DNA of 64,000 nucleotides from Halomonas litopenaei (GCF_017303055.1 NZ_JAEKJT010000009.1:62001-126000); one strand, 5' to 3'. Counted from the first letter of the stretch, positions 33,179 to 42,211 are shown. A program made the numbers and translations. The notes: generated from the sequence alone by a model not told the origin.

Positions 33179-33955
33179 ATGCGCCTGATGCTGGCCCAGA
33201 CGGATCCTGTTACCGGCGATATCGCAGCCAACCTGAGTGCCCTGGAGGGCCTGTGCCGACAAGCCGAAGCCGCCGGCGCCGACCTCCTGGCATTACCGGA
33301 ACTGGCACTCACCGGCTACAACGTATTTGACCGTCTCGATGAGCTGGCCGACGAGGGAGCGCTGGTCGATCGCGTGGCGTCGCTGGCACGCCAGTATCAT
33401 CTGCATGTGCTGTTTGGCCTGGCATTGCGCCAGGCCGACGGCCGCCTCACCAATTCAGCGGTACTGCTCGATGACGAAGGCCACCAGCTTGCCTGCTACC
33501 ACAAGCGCCAGCTGTGGGACCGCGAGCACCGGTACTTTGCTCCGGGTGACGAGCTCTGCGTCGTGGACACTCGCCTCGGCAAGCTGGGGCTGATGATCTG
33601 CTACGACAATGAGTTTCCGGAAATGGCGAGGGCCCTGGCCCAGGCCGGAGCAGAGGTCATTCTGTCACCGACCGCCAACATGGTCCCCAATGCAGACCGC
33701 CAGCAGCTGCAGATCAGGGCCAGAGCGATGGATAACCAGCGCTTTGTCGCCTGTATCAATCGCTCAGGCGTCGAAGACACCCTGCATTACTGTGGTAACA
33801 GCCTGGTGGCTGGCCCCGATGGGGAGGTGCTGGGCCGGCTCGGCAATGATGCCGCCGTGCTGATCGTCGACCTGGATCTCGAGCGTATCCATGAGAGTCG
33901 CGTTCACCAGGACTACCTCAAGGATCTTCGCCCGCTGAAGGGACACTGCCAATGA
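33179..33955 (+). CDS. Carbon-nitrogen hydrolase (nitrilase-family amidase)
   Basis: The 258-residue protein has the complete catalytic triad of the family: Glu in LLALPELALTGYN (about 41), Lys in CYHKRQLWDREHRYFAPG (about 107) and Cys in LGLMICYDNEFPEMA (about 141). The size fits amidases, not nitrilases. One known route of arginine breakdown goes through 4-guanidinobutyramide, hydrolysed by an enzyme of this family to 4-guanidinobutyrate, the substrate of GbuA. That makes this a plausible 4-guanidinobutyramide amidase, but an omega-amidase or carbamoylase role is equally open. ATGA overlap with the next gene. Confidence 0.85.
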   Translation: MRLMLAQTDPVTGDIAANLSALEGLCRQAEAAGADLLALPELALTGYNVFDRLDELADEGALVDRVASLARQYHLHVLFGLALRQADGRLTNSAVLLDDEGHQLACYHKRQLWDREHRYFAPGDELCVVDTRLGKLGLMICYDNEFPEMARALAQAGAEVILSPTANMVPNADRQQLQIRARAMDNQRFVACINRSGVEDTLHYCGNSLVAGPDGEVLGRLGNDAAVLIVDLDLERIHESRVHQDYLKDLRPLKGHCQ

Positions 33956-34692
33956 CGGGCTTTACCCTGCCCCGGGGAAGCGCCGACCGCTGGTATCGTA
34001 CTCAGCGCATGGGTGACGACATCACCCTGATCGATGAGCCCGCGATCAAACCGTTCTACCGTTGCAATATCTGGCACCTGCGAGGTCGCGAGCGTGACCT
34101 GGTGGTGGACTTCGGCCTTGGTGCCGTGCCGCTTCGCGAGAGGGTGGCATTGCTGGCCGAACGCGAGATTGTGGCGGTGGCGAGCCACACCCACTTCGAC
34201 CATATCGGTGCGGCCCATGAGTTCGACTGCTGCCACGTGCATCGCGCCGAAGCCGATATCCTGGCGAGTCCCGACAACCGCCGCACCCTGGCCGATGCCT
34301 TCCTCGACGACGCCATGTTCGATGAGCTACCGCCGGCGCCCTACGCCCACAGTGGCTATCGCATTCCAACACCACCGCGTATCGAGGTGCTGGAGGACGG
34401 CGACATCCTCGACCTGGGCAACCGTCAACTCGAGGTGGTGCATACTCCCGGTCACTCACCGGGGGGCATTGCCCTGTGGGAGGCGTCCACGGGAACCCTG
34501 ATCAGTGGCGATATCCTCTATGATGGCGAGCTGATCGAAGACGCTTATCACAGCGACCTGGATGACTACGCCAGGAGCCTGGAGCGCCTGCGCCGTCTGC
34601 CCATCCGCACGGTTCATGGTGGTCATTTTCCCAGTTTTTCCGGCGAACGCTGTCACGCGCTGATCGACGACTGGCTGCGTCGCCATTCCTGA
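33952..34692 (+). CDS. Metallo-beta-lactamase-fold hydrolase
   Basis: The 246-residue protein has the metal motif SHTHFDHIGAAHEF (H-x-H-x-D-H, about residues 76-81), the second metal His in VHTPGHSPGG, the bridging Asp in LISGDILYDG and a final HGGHFPSF. This is the glyoxalase II/lactonase-like layout. The reaction is unknown. Within the locus it could open a lactone or lactam-like cyclic product of 2-ketoarginine or 4-guanidinobutyraldehyde. Its start overlaps the amidase stop as ATGA and its stop is 17 bases before the aldehyde dehydrogenase gene. Confidence 0.82.
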   Translation: MTGFTLPRGSADRWYRTQRMGDDITLIDEPAIKPFYRCNIWHLRGRERDLVVDFGLGAVPLRERVALLAEREIVAVASHTHFDHIGAAHEFDCCHVHRAEADILASPDNRRTLADAFLDDAMFDELPPAPYAHSGYRIPTPPRIEVLEDGDILDLGNRQLEVVHTPGHSPGGIALWEASTGTLISGDILYDGELIEDAYHSDLDDYARSLERLRRLPIRTVHGGHFPSFSGERCHALIDDWLRRHS

Positions 34693-34709
34693 GTTTGTGG
34701 AGCCCTTTC

Positions 34710-36158
34710 GTGCAACAACTGACACAACAGTTCATCAACAACACCTGGGTCGACAGTCATAGTCGTCGCCGCCTGGCCGTGACAGACCCTTACCGCCAGA
34801 CCCAGATTGCCGAAATCACCGCGGGAGATGCCGCCGACGTCGACGCCGCCGTTGCCAGCGCCAGGGCGGCACTTCCGGCCTGGCAAGAGCTGGGGGGGCA
34901 TCGACGGGCGGACTACCTGGAGGCCATTGCCGCGGCCCTGACGTCCCGCCGGGAAGCGCTGATGCGCATCTCTTCGACCAATAATGGCAAGGCCCTGGCC
35001 GAGGCGGCCATCGACCTCGACGATGCCATCGCCTGCTATCGCTACTACGCCACCCAGGCACGCGCTCTGGAAGACCGCCAGGGCCGCCTCGTCGACCATG
35101 CCATGGAAGGGGTCGACGCGCGTCTCTACGAGGACCCGGCCGGCGTCGTGGGTCTGATCACGCCCTGGAATTTCCCGCTGGTCACCAGCGCCTGGAAGAT
35201 CGCTCCCGCCTTGGCGGCGGGCTGCACCATCGTGTTCAAGCCTTCCGAAGTCACCCCGCTACCCGAAGTGGCCATCGCTGAGATCGCCGCCGACATCAAG
35301 CTTCCCGCCGGGGTACTCAACCTGTTGCTGGGTGATGGCGAGGGCATTGGTGCCCCCCTGTCGGCCCACCAGGGAGTCGACAAGCTGTCCTTCACCGGCA
35401 GCAACGTGGTCGGCGAAAAGGTGATGCAGGCCGCGGCCCATGGCGTGCGAGGCGTTTCTCTGGAGCTGGGCGGCAAATCGCCGATTCTGGTACTGGATGA
35501 CGCCGATGTGGATGCCGCCGCCGACTGGGTCATGGCCGGGATCTACTTCAACTCGGGGCAGATCTGCTCCGCCACATCACGCCTGATCGTGCATCGGTCT
35601 CTGGCAGAGCCCCTCTATCAGGCACTGGCAAGTCGGATCGATGCCCTGACCCTCGGCGATCCACTCGTCGAAGGCACCGACATGGGACCGATGACCAGTG
35701 CCCGACAGCGTGAAGCCGTGGAGCGCTATCTTGAGATAGCCCGCGAGGAAGGCCTCACCGTCGTGCGCGATGGCCGCCACCGCGACCTGCCCGCTCAGGG
35801 CGAGTTCATCGCCCCGACCCTGTACCGGGACGTGCCGACCGACAGCCGCCTGTGGCGTGAAGAGATCTTCGGCCCAGTGCTGTGCGCGCGCAGCGTGGAC
35901 AGCGAAGCCGAGGCGATCGCGCTTGCCAACGACAGCGCCTTCGGACTTGCCGCCACCGTGATCTCTGCAGATGTCGACCGCGCCAAGCGGGTTGGACGCG
36001 CACTGCGTGCCGGCAGTATCTGGTACAACTCGGAGCAGCTGGTCATGCCCGAAGCCAGTTGGGGTGGTTTTGGCGCCAGCGGCATTGGCCGTGAACTGGG
36101 ACCCTGGGGCATGTCCGGCTACCTCGAGGTCAAGCATCTGATTGGTCCCGCCGGCTGA
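34710..36158 (+). CDS. NAD(P)-dependent aldehyde dehydrogenase, probable 4-guanidinobutyraldehyde dehydrogenase
   Basis: The 482-residue enzyme has LITPWNFPLVTSAWKIAPAL, the catalytic Glu in SLELGGKSPILVL, the catalytic Cys in FNSGQICSATSR and EEIFGPVL. These are complete ALDH motifs of the betaine/aminoaldehyde dehydrogenase kind. It would oxidise the aldehyde made by the AruI-like decarboxylase to 4-guanidinobutyrate, as KauB does in Pseudomonas. GTG 34710 is chosen as start because a GGAG site lies 7 bases before it; a TTG at 34695 has no such site. A long stem-loop follows the stop. Confidence 0.88.
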   Translation: MQQLTQQFINNTWVDSHSRRRLAVTDPYRQTQIAEITAGDAADVDAAVASARAALPAWQELGGHRRADYLEAIAAALTSRREALMRISSTNNGKALAEAAIDLDDAIACYRYYATQARALEDRQGRLVDHAMEGVDARLYEDPAGVVGLITPWNFPLVTSAWKIAPALAAGCTIVFKPSEVTPLPEVAIAEIAADIKLPAGVLNLLLGDGEGIGAPLSAHQGVDKLSFTGSNVVGEKVMQAAAHGVRGVSLELGGKSPILVLDDADVDAAADWVMAGIYFNSGQICSATSRLIVHRSLAEPLYQALASRIDALTLGDPLVEGTDMGPMTSARQREAVERYLEIAREEGLTVVRDGRHRDLPAQGEFIAPTLYRDVPTDSRLWREEIFGPVLCARSVDSEAEAIALANDSAFGLAATVISADVDRAKRVGRALRAGSIWYNSEQLVMPEASWGGFGASGIGRELGPWGMSGYLEVKHLIGPAG

Positions 36159-36186
36159 TCCCTCACCTGTAGATCCCCCCACCCTC

Positions 36187-36218
36187 AGCCCCCTGCTGGC
36201 GCTTGCCAGCAGGGGGCT
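36187..36218 (+). terminator. Strong stem-loop ending the guanidino locus
   Basis: AGCCCCCTGCTGGC and GCCAGCAGGGGGCT form a perfect 14-base stem with the loop GCTT, starting 28 bases after the aldehyde dehydrogenase stop. There is no T-run after it, so it is a probable terminator by stem strength and position. Confidence 0.7.
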
Positions 36219-36629
36219 CGCACGGCTTACACCGCAGCGTTGGCGTTTGATTCCCTCGTCGGTGATCGTGCCTCGGCGACGGGCAAGCCTGAATGACGGG
36301 CAAATATGCCAACGCGGGTAGTTTTCCAAAAGGCTTAGTTCGTAAGAGAACGCCTCTTTCGTTACACATTACCCATTGTTTAAATCATTACCACGTTGTG
36401 TTGACGCCAAGGCCACACCTTCCAGCGGTAAACAATTACTGCCAACACATCATATAACGTTATTTACCTTACCAGTCCCGGATGACTGGTGACCTTTTGA
36501 CAAATAACTCGGGGCAACTTTTCTGCCCCCCTGCACTTTCGCCCCACCGTATTACCAGTGATGCCAACACCCGACATCTCCGCGGCGAGTCGTATGTAAG
36601 ACCCACCCGACTTCAAGGAAGTTGACCAC
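36219..36629. other. AT-rich intergenic region before the second DUF805 gene
   Basis: About 410 bases without a gene and clearly more AT-rich than the rest. It holds a palindrome ATAACGTTAT (36454-36463) and a small hairpin ACCAGTC/GACTGGT (36471-36490). The DUF805 promoter is probably here, but no confident -35/-10 pair was found. Confidence 0.45.
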
Positions 36630-37196
36630 ATGTCTACAGACCAAGAGAAGGTAACCTCGCCACAGGCAACATCTGAAACATCCCAGCCACCAGTCTCCAA
36701 TACCGACTCGGAGCATGGCTCAGCTATGACCCAGCACGGTTTCGAGAAAAAGACGAGATGGTGGTCCACACGTGGCCGTATCGGTCGGGTCACCTATTTC
36801 AACCGCACCACATTGGCCTCTCTGATGGTCAACGGGCCCTACATAGGCGCTGTGGCTTACGCGGTGACTACACAATCAGCAGCAGCAGAAGCAATACTAG
36901 GTACAGTACTATTGTTAACGATCGTGCTCTCTATACCTCTCACCGTCTTTTGGACTCTTCAAGCCAAACGCCGCATTAATGACCAGAATCGATCGGGTTG
37001 GCTGCTACTTCTCGCTCTGGTTCCATTGGTCAATCTTGCAATCTTCATCATGCTCTACTGCGTCAAGGGCTCCAGTGGTGAGAACCGGTATGGTCCAGCG
37101 CCTGAACCACCGACATCCTCCGGCATGACGCTGTCCTGGTGCTTGCTCGGCCTTATCCTTCTGCCTTTTCTCGTTCCTCTCGGGGTGCTGCTTTGA
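36630..37196 (+). CDS. DUF805 family membrane protein
   Basis: The 188-residue protein begins with a Ser/Thr/Gln-rich soluble stretch of about 40 residues, then WWSTRGRIGRVTYFNRTTLAS, three hydrophobic segments, the DUF805-like signature AKRRINDQNRSGWLLLLALVPLVNL, and a last helix at the C-terminus. An AAGGAA ribosome site precedes the start. Codon use is more AT-rich than in neighbouring genes (several TTA and ATA codons), suggesting later acquisition. Function unknown. It is followed by an intrinsic terminator. Confidence 0.82.
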   Translation: MSTDQEKVTSPQATSETSQPPVSNTDSEHGSAMTQHGFEKKTRWWSTRGRIGRVTYFNRTTLASLMVNGPYIGAVAYAVTTQSAAAEAILGTVLLLTIVLSIPLTVFWTLQAKRRINDQNRSGWLLLLALVPLVNLAIFIMLYCVKGSSGENRYGPAPEPPTSSGMTLSWCLLGLILLPFLVPLGVLL

Positions 37197-37288
37197 GCAT
37201 GGTTGGCTTCACCGCCCGTCGACTCTGCTAACGCAGAAAGCGCTGGATAAATGATGCGAGCGATGACAAGCCGGCCCCCATAGCGATA

Positions 37289-37318
37289 AGGCCCCGACGA
37301 AAACGTCGGGGCCTTTTT
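37289..37318 (+). terminator. Rho-independent terminator
   Basis: AGGCCCCGACG, AAAA, CGTCGGGGCCT: an 11-base perfect stem followed by TTTT on the + strand. It lies 92 bases after the DUF805 stop and 28 bases past the stop of the convergent antiporter gene, so it can also serve that gene, though its T-run on the - strand is poor. Confidence 0.88.
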
Positions 37319-37346
37319 GGTTTCATCGCTGCAGCAGCGTCCTGAG

Positions 37347-38750
37347 TCAGGCGGTGGCGGCGAGATCCGCCCCTGCCCGACGCTTCCTCAGCCAGATCGA
37401 TAGCGCCAGCACCACCAGCATGGCCCAGGGGTAAGGCGTGAAGAAGGAGGCAAACGCCGACGGCGCTGCCACACCATTCTGCACGGCAGTCGCGGCAATG
37501 ACCTCCTGCCACACCGCTACCACGATGTGCCAGGGCAGCAGGAAGAACACCGTACATACCGCACAGTCCATCAGGTTGGCGGCGCGGGCGGGGGAGATAC
37601 CAAACTGCTGGGCCAGACTCTTGACCAGCCCCGGCCCCACCAACAGAAGCGCCGGAGCATTGGCCGACAGCGGTGTAGACGCCGCGATGGTCACCGCAAC
37701 GATGCTGGTCTCGGCACTGGCGCGGTCCTTGACCAGCTTCTTCTTGGCGCTATCCAGCAGGCGCTCCATCAGACCGGTATCCAGGATCACCTGCGTCAGC
37801 GCGAGCACCATCAACGCAAACAGAACGGCGCCTGTCACCGACGCAATGCCATTCTCGATCAGCCCGGTGCTCTCGCCCCGCGCCTGGGGCAACGAGAACA
37901 GGTCACCAAGGCCGATGGCACCGATACCCAGGGCGCACGCCATGGCCACCAGGTTGCCGATAAACATCGCCTCGACAATATGGCGGCGCTTCATCGCGAA
38001 CACCACCACCGCCGCCAGCGGAATCAGCATGACCAGTCCCGAGGCATGGCCGGTCGGCACCTCGGCCGTTGCGGAAGACGCCTCACCACTGGCGCCGAAC
38101 AGCATGAAGATCACCATGGATATCCCTGCTGCCGACAGCGCCAATGGCAGCCGGGTACGGATCACATCGGCGATCTCGGCACCCTGGGTGTAGGAAGAGA
38201 CGATGGTGGTATCCGACACCGGCGACAGGTTGTCACCAAAGGCAGCACCGGACAGGATCGCCACCGCCAGCATGGACGGGTCGGCCCCCAACATCACCCC
38301 CGCCGGGTACAGCACCGGTGACAGACCAATGACGGTGCCGGTACTCGTCCCCGTACCGAGAGCAAATACCATGGCCATGGCGAAGGCAATCAGGGTAAAG
38401 GTGGCCCCCTCCGCACCAATGGACGCGCCTAGCCACATCAGCCCATCGATCAAGCCACCCGCGGCCATCAACTTGCCGAATACACCGGCCAGCAGCCACA
38501 GGGCGATAATCGCCGTTGCGGTGGAGTTGCCCATTCCCTTGAGCAGACTGTCGCAGTATGCGGTGCGCTGTCGACAGAGAAACAGACCGACGCCCATGGC
38601 CACCCAGGCGCAGGCCCAGAACGGCTTGGTTCCGGCGCGTTCGAATACCGACAGGTAGATCAACCCCGTCACGAGTACCAACAATGGCAGTAGAGCGCCG
38701 AGGGTACCCCCGCGGAAGGATAAGGGTGGAGTCGTAGTGGATGTTGTCAT
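37347..38750 (-). CDS. NhaC-family Na+/H+ (or amino acid) antiporter
   Basis: The 467-residue protein has about eleven helices and NhaC-family motifs: MAMVFALGTGTSTGTVIGLSPVL, ILSGAAFGDNLSPVSDTTIVSS (the conserved GD-x-x-SP-x-SDTT segment) and DCAVCTVFFLLPWH. Some members exchange amino acids or malate/lactate for Na+, so the cargo is uncertain. It lies downstream of, and on the same strand as, a pyridoxal enzyme gene acting on cysteine-like substrates. The start at 38750 has a GAGG ribosome site; a longer frame from 38834 is not supported. Confidence 0.85.
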   Translation of the reverse strand: MTTSTTTPPLSFRGGTLGALLPLLVLVTGLIYLSVFERAGTKPFWACAWVAMGVGLFLCRQRTAYCDSLLKGMGNSTATAIIALWLLAGVFGKLMAAGGLIDGLMWLGASIGAEGATFTLIAFAMAMVFALGTGTSTGTVIGLSPVLYPAGVMLGADPSMLAVAILSGAAFGDNLSPVSDTTIVSSYTQGAEIADVIRTRLPLALSAAGISMVIFMLFGASGEASSATAEVPTGHASGLVMLIPLAAVVVFAMKRRHIVEAMFIGNLVAMACALGIGAIGLGDLFSLPQARGESTGLIENGIASVTGAVLFALMVLALTQVILDTGLMERLLDSAKKKLVKDRASAETSIVAVTIAASTPLSANAPALLLVGPGLVKSLAQQFGISPARAANLMDCAVCTVFFLLPWHIVVAVWQEVIAATAVQNGVAAPSAFASFFTPYPWAMLVVLALSIWLRKRRAGADLAATA

Positions 38751-39103
38751 TATTAGAATCCTCAGGATGGGTAGCGCGGTTGTCACGCTCGTGAAGAAAA
38801 TGCACTGCAGTAGGGTGAAAACCAGCGGCGCCAACTTCTACGCTGAGCCTCACCACCGCTCATCGCAGACACTCCCTTGTCACCGCTTGCTGCGACTCGT
38901 TGTTCCGAATGTACCTCCGGACCGAAGATGGCCGGACTCTTCATCGTAAGGAGCCAAGAGCACAACGAAAAAACCACGAGAAGTGTCAAAGTGATGCTCC
39001 GAGACACTTTCTCAAGGTGCCCACATCAACTTGCTCGCGATGACATCCCATCACGATTGTCTCGGAGCTTCTGTGCACTCACCGGGCTGGCCAGGGGCAG
39101 ACC
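38751..39103. other. Intergenic region between the pyridoxal enzyme and antiporter genes
   Basis: About 350 bases. Apart from the stem-loop with T-run at 38968-39013, which ends the upstream gene, I see no gene or clear palindrome. The antiporter promoter should lie between 38751 and 38965. Confidence 0.45.
38968..39013 (-). terminator. Rho-independent terminator of the pyridoxal enzyme gene
   Basis: On the - strand GAGAAAGTGTC (39013-39003) pairs with GACACTTCTC (38987-38978) with one bulged base and a 15-base loop, then GTGG and a run of six T (38973-38968). It begins about 90 bases after the stop at 39104. Confidence 0.6.
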
Positions 39104-40117
39104 TCAGCCTCTGTAATCTGCAAAGCCGAAGGCATCGGGATAGCCGAACAGCGCGACGGCGCCGCCGGTGTGCAGGAAGACCACGTTCTCGCCTTCCTTG
39201 AAGTGGCCCTGGCGGATCAGGTCGATCAGCCCGGCCATGCCCTTGCCGGAGTAAACCGGGTCCAGCAGGATGCCTTCGTGGCGGGCCAGCAGGGTGACCG
39301 CCTCGATCATGCTGTCGGTGGGCACTCCGTAGCCCTCGCCCACGTAGTTGCAGTTGGCAACCACCTGCTCGCGGCTGACCACGCCGGAAAGGCCCAGCTT
39401 GGCTTCGGTCTTCTGGGCCAGGGCAAAGACGTTGGCCTCCTGCTTGTCCTTGGGCGCGCGCACGCCGATGCCGAGCACCGGGATACCTGCATTGCAGGCG
39501 GCCAGGCCGGTCACCAAGCCCGCCTGGGTGCCGGCGCTGCCGGTGGCATGCACCAGATGATCGATACGCAGGCCCATGTCGTTGGCCTGGGCCAGCAGCT
39601 CCAGGGCAGCATTGACGTAGCCCAGGGCGCCGATTTCGTTAGAGCCGCCGCCAGGGATGATGTAGGGCCTCTTGCCCTCGCTCTTCAGGCGATCGGCCAG
39701 GCCTTCCATCTCGGCGGCCATGTCGGCACCGCCCGGGCGCTTCTCGACGCTGGCGCCGTGGAGCTGATCGAGAAAGACGTTGCCGTTGTGGTTGTAGTTG
39801 GGGTCTTCACTGCCGGTGCGGTCTTCCAGCAGGATGTGACAGCCAAGGCCCAGCTTGCAGGCCGCGGCCACGGTCTGGCGAGCGTGGTTGGACTGGGTGG
39901 CACCCTGGGTGATGATGGTATCGGCGCCCTTTTCCAAGGCATCGGCCATCAAGAATTCGAGCTTGCGCGTCTTGTTGCCGCCGGTAGACAGGCCGGTGCA
40001 GTCGTCACGTTTGATCCACAGGCGAGGACCGCCCAATAGCTTGCTCAGGTTGTCCATCGGCTCCAGCGGGGTGGGCATATGGCCGAGACGGACACGGGGA
40101 AAACGGGACAGGTGCAT
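39104..40117 (-). CDS. Pyridoxal-phosphate D-cysteine desulfhydrase/L-cysteate sulfo-lyase
   Basis: The 337-residue enzyme belongs to the ACC deaminase/DcyD fold of type II PLP enzymes: [20 protein letters not shown], the PLP lysine in [13 protein letters not shown] (about residue 46-52), [44 protein letters not shown] and [13 protein letters not shown]. The pattern fits both DcyD and CuyA, the L-cysteate sulfo-lyase of marine bacteria; motifs alone do not separate them. The product would be pyruvate plus sulfide or sulfite and ammonia. The start at 40117 has a GGAGG site 5 bases away. A divergent LysR gene probably controls it. Confidence 0.85.
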   Translation of the reverse strand: MHLSRFPRVRLGHMPTPLEPMDNLSKLLGGPRLWIKRDDCTGLSTGGNKTRKLEFLMADALEKGADTIITQGATQSNHARQTVAAACKLGLGCHILLEDRTGSEDPNYNHNGNVFLDQLHGASVEKRPGGADMAAEMEGLADRLKSEGKRPYIIPGGGSNEIGALGYVNAALELLAQANDMGLRIDHLVHATGSAGTQAGLVTGLAACNAGIPVLGIGVRAPKDKQEANVFALAQKTEAKLGLSGVVSREQVVANCNYVGEGYGVPTDSMIEAVTLLARHEGILLDPVYSGKGMAGLIDLIRQGHFKEGENVVFLHTGGAVALFGYPDAFGFADYRG

Positions 40118-40334
40118 ACGGGCCTCCAGGCGAGTCATTATTGGCATTGGCGTGCTCTCGTTATGACGTTCTTCCATGAAATGACAGACACAAGGCCCGT
40201 CAGAGAACGTGTCATCTCACCTTAAAGGCCGCCCACGACCTGCCACCAATGCCAAGTTGCTCGTCAGCTGTTAAATTTTTGCATAGCCACGACTCCTGCC
40301 TGGCCGGCAGCCACAACAACAGACAAAAACACCA

Positions 40335-41237
40335 ATGAAGATCGAGTGGATAGAGGATTTTCTCGAGCTTATCGAGGCAGGAACCTTCTCCCAGGCGGCG
40401 GAACGACGCCACGTCACCCAACCGGCGTTTTCGCGACGCATCAGACAACTCGAGGAGTGGCTGGGAGTCGCACTGGTCGATAGGCGCTCCCCACGGCTGG
40501 AGCTGACTGCCCATGCGCGTACCTACGAGCCTCAGCTCAGGGAGTGGCTGGCCCGCCTCTATGCCATGCGCAGTCGACTCAGAAGCGATGCCCGCCAGGG
40601 ACCCAGGGCCATCCTGACCACCCAGCACACCCTGACCGTCAGCTATCTGCCGCGGCTGTTGCGCCACTTGCGTCATCACGCTCCTGAGGTCGGACTGCAG
40701 ATCACCTCGTCCGACCGCAGCGTATGCATTCGCGACTTTGAGCAGGGCAAGGCCGACCTGCTGCTGTGTTCCGAGCTCGAGGGGGCGCCCCTGTTCGACG
40801 ACAGCACCACCATCGAACGTCTCGCGCTGGGTGCTGAACGGCTGCTGCCGGTGTGCGCCCCGGATCATCACGGCGGCCCGCTGCACCCGCTGGAGCAGGG
40901 ACAACGACTGCCGCTGATCGGCTACGACACCGACAGTTTTCTGGGCCAGGCGCTGGCGACCCCCTACCTGCTGGATGCCCAGCGCCGCTACGAGATCGAG
41001 CTGGTGTGCGAGACCGCCTTTACCATCGGCATTCGCCAGCTCGCCCTGGCGGGACTGGGTATCGGCTGGCTTCCCCACGGACTGATCGAAGAGGACCTGG
41101 AAAGCGGCAAGCTGGTATCGCTACTGGATACGCTAGGTGGGCCCCGGCTGGTGGTGGCCTGCTATCGGCATCGGGACGAGCAGAGGGCCGCGGCACCGCT
41201 TTGGCATCTGCTGGAAGAGCGCCCACCGGCGGTATAG
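40335..41237 (+). CDS. LysR-family regulator
   Basis: The 300-residue protein has an N-terminal winged helix (DFLELIEAGTFSQAAERRHVTQPAFSRRIRQLEEWLG) and an effector domain from about residue 90. The end GLGIGWLPHGLIEEDLESGKLV is typical of the family. It is divergent from the D-cysteine/cysteate enzyme gene, with 217 bases between, the classical arrangement for a LysR activator and its target. The ligand is unknown; cysteate or cysteine is possible. Confidence 0.85.
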   Translation: MKIEWIEDFLELIEAGTFSQAAERRHVTQPAFSRRIRQLEEWLGVALVDRRSPRLELTAHARTYEPQLREWLARLYAMRSRLRSDARQGPRAILTTQHTLTVSYLPRLLRHLRHHAPEVGLQITSSDRSVCIRDFEQGKADLLLCSELEGAPLFDDSTTIERLALGAERLLPVCAPDHHGGPLHPLEQGQRLPLIGYDTDSFLGQALATPYLLDAQRRYEIELVCETAFTIGIRQLALAGLGIGWLPHGLIEEDLESGKLVSLLDTLGGPRLVVACYRHRDEQRAAAPLWHLLEERPPAV

Positions 41238-41245
41238 CGTTGTCA

Positions 41246-41977
41246 TCAGGACGTGCGGATGGCCTCTCCCCCCTGGGGAGCGGCAGACAGGGTGAGCTCG
41301 ATGGCGTCGTGACGCCAGTACTCGTCGTCGCAGTCGATGGCTCGGCCGTTCTGGTCATGATTGATGCGGGAAATGCGCTGGGCGGGACTGCCTCGCACGG
41401 CGTTCAGCGCATCGGCGCCGGCGCTGGACAGCACGCAGGTGCCAAGCTCATAGCTGACCCGGCCAACCCGGATGCCGTACTCGCGCCGGTAAAGCTCGGT
41501 CAGCGACTCCCGCGCCAGATCGAACTCGAGAATCTGTGGAAAACAGCTTGGCAGCAGATGATGCTCGACGTAGAGCACCCGACGCTCGTCCACTAGCCGG
41601 GCACGACAGATTCGATAGACCGGCGCGTGTTCGGCAATACCCAAACGCCGAGCGACCACTGCGGGGGCCGAGACCTCTTCGGCACTCAGCAGCAGGGTGC
41701 GGGCACTGCGCTGCTGCGAGCGCACCATCTCGTGAAACGGCAGGCAGGCCAGCAGGTCATAGCGAAGCCGTGGCGGCGACACAAACCAGCCGCGCCGATT
41801 CTCGCGATAGACCCGCCCTTCTGCCTCCAGTGCATTGAGCGCTTCGCGCAACGTGATACGCGTTGTCCCGAAGCGGGTCATCAACTCGCGCTCGCTGGGA
41901 AGCCGGCGCCCCTTCTCACTTCGAGCCTCAGCCAGCACCGGTTTGAGGCGCTCTTGCAGCGATCGATCCATGCACAT
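41246..41977 (-). CDS. GntR/UTRA (HutC-family) regulator
   Basis: The protein has about 243 residues: a GntR winged helix (RLPSERELMTRFGTTRITLREALNALEAEGRVYRENRRGWFV) and a UTRA ligand domain with VYRICRARLVDERRVLYVEHHLLP and the final RAIDCDDEYWRHDAIEL. It resembles PhnF-type regulators of phosphonate uptake. Two sequences of the UTRA operator type (TGGT-AT-AGACCA and a one-mismatch copy) lie in the divergent promoter region, so it probably represses both itself and the ABC operon. Starts at 41977 and 41971 are both possible; neither has a strong ribosome site. Confidence 0.83.
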   Translation of the reverse strand: MCMDRSLQERLKPVLAEARSEKGRRLPSERELMTRFGTTRITLREALNALEAEGRVYRENRRGWFVSPPRLRYDLLACLPFHEMVRSQQRSARTLLLSAEEVSAPAVVARRLGIAEHAPVYRICRARLVDERRVLYVEHHLLPSCFPQILEFDLARESLTELYRREYGIRVGRVSYELGTCVLSSAGADALNAVRGSPAQRISRINHDQNGRAIDCDDEYWRHDAIELTLSAAPQGGEAIRTS

Positions 41978-42029
41978 ACCGATGTTTAATAAGAGAAAAG
42001 TGACGCTCGCCGATCTACATCCATCCAGC

Positions 42030-42041
42030 TGGTATAGACCA
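42030..42041. promoter_or_regulatory. UTRA/HutC-type operator near the regulator promoter
   Basis: TGGTATAGACCA is close to the inverted repeat TGGTCTAGACCA recognised by HutC/NagR-type regulators. It lies 53 bases before the regulator start and overlaps a possible -35 (TTGGTC on the - strand), fitting autorepression. Confidence 0.65.
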
Positions 42042-42150
42042 ATTGAGCCATACGCCACAGTCTAGTGACTTCACCATGACATCGTGGTGACACTCCTGGC
42101 GTCGTAGTGTCTGCCGAAGGCTTCATCGCCAACCAAGGATTGAGACAAGA

Positions 42151-42179
42151 CTGCCATCACACTGACACGGCGCTGTCAT
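42151..42179 (+). promoter_or_regulatory. Pho box with three 7-base repeats before the ABC operon
   Basis: CTGCCAT (42151), CTGACAC (42162) and CTGTCAT (42173) are spaced exactly 11 bases apart with 4-base AT/GC spacers, the layout of PhoB sites (consensus CTGTCAT-N4-CTGTCAT). The last repeat is a perfect match. A TAGGGT box at 42190-42195, 10 bases downstream, could be the -10. This implies induction under phosphate starvation. Confidence 0.7.
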
Positions 42180-42211
42180 GAAGGCTCCTTAGGGTTAGGC
42201 ACAACGGAAAC

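Noticed and set aside
42059..42150. Additional Pho repeat further upstream of 42151
   Set aside because: The sequence 11 bases before CTGCCAT does not resemble CTGTCAT, so only three repeats are claimed.
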